64,000 bases of DNA from assembly GCF_029813115.1 (NCBI RefSeq), contig NZ_JAPZDS010000017.1, forward strand, positions 1 through 64,000, given 5' to 3'. The notes beneath the pieces are model-generated. The model was not told the origin of the DNA, made no database searches, and worked only from the letters and a program-made list of their open reading frames with translations. Below are positions 59,981 to 64,000 of the stretch, in pieces (position 1 is the first letter of the stretch; every line of letters starts with the position of its first letter). The translations under genes were made by a program, and so were the position numbers. This stretch comes from Aureimonas sp. SK2 (GTDB lineage: Bacteria > Pseudomonadota > Alphaproteobacteria > Rhizobiales > Rhizobiaceae).

Positions 59981-60604
59981 ATGGGGCGTAACAGGAGCTT
60001 CGAAGAGAGCGAAGCACTCGACAGGGCGGTGGAGCGGTTCTGGTCCCATGGCTACGCCGCATCGTCCGTGCGCGACCTCGGAAGGGCCATGGGCATGAAC
60101 CCGGCGAGTTTCTACAACGCCTTCGGCGACAAGCGGTCTCTCTTCAAGCGGTCGCTCCAGCACTACCTCGACGGGTCGAGCCGGAAGCGTGTCGCGCTGC
60201 TCGACGCGAGCCCCGCCCCCCGGGAGGCGATCGTCTCCTTCCTTGACGCCGTCGTCGAGGCTTCGGCGCGAAGCCGGGACGGCTGCCTCCTCGTGAACTC
60301 GGCGGCGGAGGTGGCGGCGCATGATCGCGAGCTGGGCGACGACGTCGCGGCCGGCCTGCGCGAGGTGGAGGAGGCTCTTCACAGGGCCGTCCTGCGTGGT
60401 CAGGCCGACGGCTCCATCTCGAACCGCCTGGATGCCGCGGCTTTCGCAAAGGCCATCCTCGGCACGATCGTCTCGATCCGCGTGATGGCGCGCACGGCCG
60501 CAGGCACTGCCTACCTCCGCGCGCTCGCGGACACACAGATCGCGATGCTGTCGCCGGTTTCGCCCGACGGGATCGGATCGAAGCATCCGACGGCCGGCGG
60601 CTGA
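59981..60604 (+). CDS. TetR/AcrR-family transcriptional regulator
   Basis: A 207-residue regulator. The N-terminal helix-turn-helix reads ALDRAVERFWSHGYAASSVRDLGRAMGMNPASFYNAFGDKRSLFKRSL, and the C-terminal ligand domain has CLLVNSAAEVAAHD, typical of the TetR_C group often linked to electrophile or redox response. ATG 59981 sits at the family start. Divergent from the thioredoxin-CcdA operon and upstream of the peroxiredoxin-like gene, it probably controls this redox cluster. Confidence 0.9.
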   Translation: MGRNRSFEESEALDRAVERFWSHGYAASSVRDLGRAMGMNPASFYNAFGDKRSLFKRSLQHYLDGSSRKRVALLDASPAPREAIVSFLDAVVEASARSRDGCLLVNSAAEVAAHDRELGDDVAAGLREVEEALHRAVLRGQADGSISNRLDAAAFAKAILGTIVSIRVMARTAAGTAYLRALADTQIAMLSPVSPDGIGSKHPTAGG

Positions 60605-60651
60605 GACGCAACGCACCGCCGCACCGCCACCCCCAATCCAAGGACAACGTC

Positions 60652-61185
60652 ATGAACCACACGACCCCGCTTCCCGGCGACAGCGCCCCCGCCCTCAAGT
60701 TCCCCGTGCTCGGAGGGGAGGCGTTCGACCTCTCGGATGCCAAGCCCGAGAATTTCACCGCCATCTTCTTCTATCGCGGGGTTCACTGCCCGATCTGCAA
60801 GAGCCAGTTGGAAGAACTGTCCGGCAAGCTCGAGGCGTTCCATGCGCTGGGCGTCGAGGTCCGCGCGGTCTCGATGGACTCCCGTGAGCGCGCCGAGCGG
60901 CAGGCGACCGAGTGGAACGTCGGCGCGCTCCCGATCGGATACGGGCTGTCCGAGGAGAGCGCGCACGCCTGGGGCCTCTTCATCTCCGCCAAGGCGAAGG
61001 ATCCCGAGCCCGATCGCTTCGCCGAGCCCGGTATCGCCGTCCTGTATCCCGACGGACGCATCTACGCGCTCCATCTACAGAACGTCCCCTTCGCGCGGCC
61101 GCGGCTGGACGATCTCGTCGGGGGCCTGAAGTTCATCATCGAGAACGACTATCCGGTCCGCGGCTCGGTGCCGACCGGGAACTGA
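60652..61185 (+). CDS. Peroxiredoxin-like (AhpC/TSA) protein
   Basis: A 177-residue thioredoxin-fold protein. The active site Y-R-G-V-H-C46-P-I-C49 has a CxxC rather than the single peroxidatic Thr-x-x-Cys of standard AhpC. The PGDSAPALKFPVLGGEAFDL opening and GIAVLYPDGRIYALHLQNVPF are typical of the AhpC/TSA-like subgroup. Probably a cytosolic peroxide or disulfide reductase. It lies 48 bp after the TetR gene with a CAAGGACAA site. Confidence 0.85.
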   Translation: MNHTTPLPGDSAPALKFPVLGGEAFDLSDAKPENFTAIFFYRGVHCPICKSQLEELSGKLEAFHALGVEVRAVSMDSRERAERQATEWNVGALPIGYGLSEESAHAWGLFISAKAKDPEPDRFAEPGIAVLYPDGRIYALHLQNVPFARPRLDDLVGGLKFIIENDYPVRGSVPTGN

Positions 61186-61249
61186 CGCCCGTCGACGCAC
61201 CGCATCCCTGCCGCCCCCGGATCCCCGTTCAGAATACGGAAAACGTCCT

Positions 61250-61966
61250 TTGACCAAACGTCCGACCGTCCGCTTCTCGCCATCTCGCCGGCATGTCGTT
61301 CTCAGCCTCGCCGGACTCGTTCTGTCGGGGTGCGCATCCCTGCCGCGCCAGCAGGCCCGGGCCATTCCGGCCGCGGCTCCCCCGCCGCCGCCGCTAAGGC
61401 CCCTCATGTACGATGCCATGCCGGACGAGGCGTTCCCTGTTCCGGCGGTCGACGTCTCGAAGGTGGACCAGCGCTTCTGGAGAAGCGAAGTCGTGAACAC
61501 GACGAACGAGCCCCCGGGGACGCTGGTGGTCGATACTGACGCGAAATATCTCTATTTCACGCAGGCCGATGGCTCCGCGGTGCGCTACGGGATCGGCGTC
61601 GGTCGCGAGGGCTTTTCCTGGTCAGGCCGTGCCAAGGTCCAGTACAAGCGCAAGTGGCCCCGCTGGACGTCGCCGGACGAGATGGTCGCCCGGCAGCCCG
61701 AACTCGAGCCGTACTCCATCGCCAACGGCGGAATGGATCCGGGCCTGACGAACCCCCTCAGCGCGCGTGCCCTCTACATCTTCCAGGACGGCCGCGACAC
61801 GCTCTACCGCCTGCATGGGACGCATCAGGAATGGTCGATTGGCCGGGCGGTCTCGTCGGGATGCATCCGCCTCCTGAACCAGGACGTCGCCGACCTCTAC
61901 GAGCGCGTCCCCGACGGGACGCCGATCGTGGTGCTGCCGTCCAGCGCTCCCGCGGCTGCCGCTTGA
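61250..61966 (+). CDS. L,D-transpeptidase (YkuD) lipoprotein
   Basis: A 238-residue L,D-transpeptidase. The lipobox L-S-G-C28 follows a hydrophobic leader, so the protein is likely lipid-anchored. The catalytic block is HGTHQEWSIGRAVSSGCIRL, with C205 as nucleophile. It forms 3-3 peptidoglycan cross-links or attaches proteins to peptidoglycan. The start is TTG 61250, preceding the leader by about 20 basic residues. The stop overlaps the next start (TTGA). Confidence 0.88.
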   Translation: MTKRPTVRFSPSRRHVVLSLAGLVLSGCASLPRQQARAIPAAAPPPPPLRPLMYDAMPDEAFPVPAVDVSKVDQRFWRSEVVNTTNEPPGTLVVDTDAKYLYFTQADGSAVRYGIGVGREGFSWSGRAKVQYKRKWPRWTSPDEMVARQPELEPYSIANGGMDPGLTNPLSARALYIFQDGRDTLYRLHGTHQEWSIGRAVSSGCIRLLNQDVADLYERVPDGTPIVVLPSSAPAAAA

Positions 61967-63150
61967 CGGCGAGCCATCCGAGCGAAGCCCATCCGCGCGG
62001 TCGGGGCGCTCCGCCGCGTCTCCTGCTGCTGGGCGGCGGCCATGCGCATGTCGAGGTGATCAGGCGCCTCGGTCTCGCCCGTGCCGGAAACTGCGAGCCG
62101 CTGCTGGTCTCCCCATCGCGCCTCACGCCCTATTCCGGCATGCTGCCCGGCTTCGTTGCCGGGGACTACGGCTTCGACGACGTCCATGTCGATCTTTCGG
62201 CGCTCTGCGCGGCTTCGGACATTGCCTTTCGGCAGGGCGAGGCCGCGGGCATCGACGCCGAGCGACGGAGCGTCGCCCTCGCCGACGGCTCGGTTCTTTC
62301 CTATGACCTGCTCTCTCTCGACATCGGTTCGCGACCGTCGCATCCGAGCGGCGCCCAAGAGGGTATCGCAGTGAAGCCGATCGCCTCCTTCGCGGAGCGG
62401 CTTCCCGACATCGACCGACTGGTGCGAAGCGCCGAACATCCCGTCCGCCTTGCTGTCGTGGGTCAGGGAGTAGCGGGCGTGGAGATCGCGTTCGCGCTCC
62501 GCCGACGCTTTGCCCGCAGCCCGGACCGCCGGCCCGTCGAGATCCTGCTGGTCGGGCGTTCGGACGAACCCATGCCATCTCGCGGCGTTCTCGCACGTCG
62601 GTTGGTGGCGAGGGAGCTTCGCAAGGCGGACATCACCACGGTCGATGGCTTCGACGCGGTCGCGTTCTTCGACGGCGTTCTCGTGGCCTCCGACGGACGC
62701 CGCCTCGACGTCCGGGAGGTGGTCTGGACGACCTCGAGCGCGGCACCGCCCTGGCTTCGGTCCAGCGGTCTCGCTCTCGACGAACGCGGCTTCGTGCGCG
62801 TCGACCGTCACCTGCGTTCGGTTTCGCATCCCGCGGTGTTCGCCGCGGGCGACGTCGCATCCCTTTACGATCCACGCCCGAAGTCGGGCGTCTTCGCAGT
62901 TCGAGCCGGACCCGTCCTCCACCACAACCTTCGGCAGGCGCTGTCCGATGCGCCGCTGCGCGCCTTTCGGCCGCAGCGGCACTGGCTGGCGTTGATCTCG
63001 CTCGCGAACGGGAGCGCGATCGCCGACAAGTGGGGACTGGCGGCGAGTGGGCGCTGGGTCGCTCGCTGGAAGCGCTGGAGCGACACGAGTTTCGTCGAGC
63101 GCTACGCAATCCCGCCGCGCGCTCCATCACGAGGAGGCAACCGCCCATGA
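61963..63150 (+). CDS. NDH-2/SelD-associated-type FAD-NAD(P) oxidoreductase
   Basis: A 395-residue flavoprotein. The FAD fold opens RLLLLGGGHAHVEVIRRL, the GHAHV form of the branch often fused to or near selenophosphate synthetase. Further motifs are TPYSGMLPGFVAGDY, SLDIGSRPS, VVGQGVAGVEIAFALRRRF for NAD(P), and VFAAGDVASL for FAD. No membrane helix is seen, but NDH-2-like proteins bind the membrane peripherally. TTG 61963 overlaps the transpeptidase stop, and its own stop overlaps the YnjB-like start (ATGA). Confidence 0.82.
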   Translation: MTASHPSEAHPRGRGAPPRLLLLGGGHAHVEVIRRLGLARAGNCEPLLVSPSRLTPYSGMLPGFVAGDYGFDDVHVDLSALCAASDIAFRQGEAAGIDAERRSVALADGSVLSYDLLSLDIGSRPSHPSGAQEGIAVKPIASFAERLPDIDRLVRSAEHPVRLAVVGQGVAGVEIAFALRRRFARSPDRRPVEILLVGRSDEPMPSRGVLARRLVARELRKADITTVDGFDAVAFFDGVLVASDGRRLDVREVVWTTSSAAPPWLRSSGLALDERGFVRVDRHLRSVSHPAVFAAGDVASLYDPRPKSGVFAVRAGPVLHHNLRQALSDAPLRAFRPQRHWLALISLANGSAIADKWGLAASGRWVARWKRWSDTSFVERYAIPPRAPSRGGNRP

Positions 63151-64000
63151 GACGAGCGAAGCATCTGACCCTTGCCGCCGCCCTGGCCCTCATGCTCCTA
63201 CCGTCTGCGCTCCCGGCGGGACCCGCGCATGCGGTCGAGACGGCGTCGCCCGAATGGCAAGCGACGCTCGCCGCGGCGAGGAACCAGTCCGTCCAGTTCC
63301 ATGCCTGGGGCGGGTCGCCCAACATCAACGACTTCATCGCCTGGGCCGGCGGCGTCGTCAGAGACCGCTTCGGCATCACGCTGAACCACGTGAAGCTCGA
63401 GGACACCGCGACCGCGGTCTCGGCGATCGTCGCCGAGAAGGCGGCCGGGCGCCTTCAGGGCGGATCGGTGGATCTCGTGTGGATCAACGGAGAGAACTTC
63501 GCGTCCCTCAAGGAGCAGGGGCTGCTGGCGGACGGCTTCGCGACGGAATTGCCGAACTGGCGCTACGTCGATACCATTAACCCTGGGATCACGACGGACT
63601 TCACGCTGCCGATCGAAGGGCAGGAGTCTCCCTGGGGCCGCGCGAAGCTCGTGTTCTTCTACGATTCCGCGCGCACCGCCGAGGCGGACCTGCCCCCCTC
63701 CACCGCGGACCTCATGACTTTTGCCAAGGCCCATTCCGGGCGCTTCTCCTATCCGGCGCCGCCCGACTTCGTCGGATCGTCCTTCCTGAAGCAGGTGCTT
63801 CTCGAACAGGTCGCCGACAGCAGCCTCCTCGAGCGCCCCGTGGACGAAGCGACGTTCGCCAGCGTGACGGCCCCCCTCTGGGCCTATCTCGACGCGCTAA
63901 AACCTCTCCTGTGGCGTGGGGGGCGCGACTTTCCGGCCAACTACCCGGCCATGAAACAGCTCCTCGCCGACGGTGAACTCGACATCATCTTCGCCTTCAA
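63147..64000 (+). CDS. ynjB: YnjB-like ABC transporter binding protein, 3' partial
   Basis: The first 284 residues of a periplasmic binding protein running off the window. The signal peptide ends near GPAHAVE. The mature part has VQFHAWGGSPNINDFIAWAGG, VDLVWINGENFASLKEQGLL, and GRFSYPAPPDFVGSSFLKQVLLE, matching the YnjB family. GAGGAGG precedes the ATG. YnjC/YnjD permease and ATPase genes are expected beyond the edge. The substrate is unknown; thiamine-like or sulfur compounds have been suggested for YnjBCD-type importers, without proof. Confidence 0.82.
   Translation, partial: MRRAKHLTLAAALALMLLPSALPAGPAHAVETASPEWQATLAAARNQSVQFHAWGGSPNINDFIAWAGGVVRDRFGITLNHVKLEDTATAVSAIVAEKAAGRLQGGSVDLVWINGENFASLKEQGLLADGFATELPNWRYVDTINPGITTDFTLPIEGQESPWGRAKLVFFYDSARTAEADLPPSTADLMTFAKAHSGRFSYPAPPDFVGSSFLKQVLLEQVADSSLLERPVDEATFASVTAPLWAYLDALKPLLWRGGRDFPANYPAMKQLLADGELDIIFAF

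Overview
This 64 kb window is GC-rich, densely packed DNA. Its gene content (stacked polar amino-acid, sulfonate-type and Fbp-type ABC importers, IclR/LysR/TetR regulators, CaiB/CitE/RraA catabolic enzymes, TTG and GTG starts, many ATGA/TGATG/TTGA overlaps) suggests an alphaproteobacterium, most likely of the Hyphomicrobiales. This placement is inference: there is no rRNA, tRNA or phylogenetic marker in the window, and chromosome and megaplasmid cannot be told apart.

Layout. (1) 1-9.9 kb: a cytosolic FtsH-like AAA+/M41 metalloprotease (5' end outside the window) coupled to a DEDDh exonuclease. A non-coding stretch with direct repeats and a long hairpin follows, then a Tn7-like transposition operon (TnsA nuclease, TnsB DDE transposase, TnsC ATPase, TnsD/TniQ targeting protein) closed by a strong terminator. 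(2) 10-18.8 kb: a decaying defence-type island. It holds a small orphan protein, a nucleoside deaminase, a C5-cytosine methyltransferase, a three-gene ABC-3C-type system, and remnants of at least three genes interrupted by TAG codons and a frameshift. (3) 18.8-30.1 kb: a polar amino-acid ABC importer operon with an MmgE/PrpD protein; a divergent class IV aminotransferase homologue that appears to lack its PLP lysine; and a flavoprotein-ferredoxin pair with a sulfonate/NMT1-type importer. (4) 30.5-33.5 kb: a second AAA+/M41 protease, a paralogue of the first, behind two small conserved-looking genes. (5) 33.5-39.1 kb: a LysR regulator divergent from a polar amino-acid importer operon ending in an agmatinase/ureohydrolase, then a VOC-family protein. 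(6) 39.7-48.3 kb: an IclR regulator with a perfect palindrome upstream, and a seven-gene operon (Fbp-type ABC importer, CoA-transferase, CitE-type lyase, 2-hydroxyacid dehydrogenase, RraA aldolase) that reads as uptake and CoA-dependent cleavage of a branched or hydroxylated dicarboxylic acid. (7) 48.6-55.0 kb: a SulP transporter, tandem universal stress protein, NYN-domain protein, a frameshifted MFS transporter, a haloacid dehalogenase and a vanadium haloperoxidase. (8) 55.1-64 kb: a YnjF/YnjB-type cluster: CDP-alcohol phosphatidyltransferase, TVP38-DUF547 fusion, MerA-like disulfide reductase, CcdA, thioredoxin, TetR regulator, peroxiredoxin-like protein, L,D-transpeptidase, NDH-2-like oxidoreductase and a YnjB-type binding protein running off the window.

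Most notable: the two cytosolic AAA+/M41 proteases in accessory settings, one coupled to an exonuclease and lying next to a Tn7-like module; the TAG-riddled island with an ABC-3C system whose middle gene appears to have lost its stop; and the aminotransferase with Asn in place of the Schiff-base Lys. Starts were chosen from overlaps, Shine-Dalgarno-like sequences and the position of conserved domains; no database search was possible.
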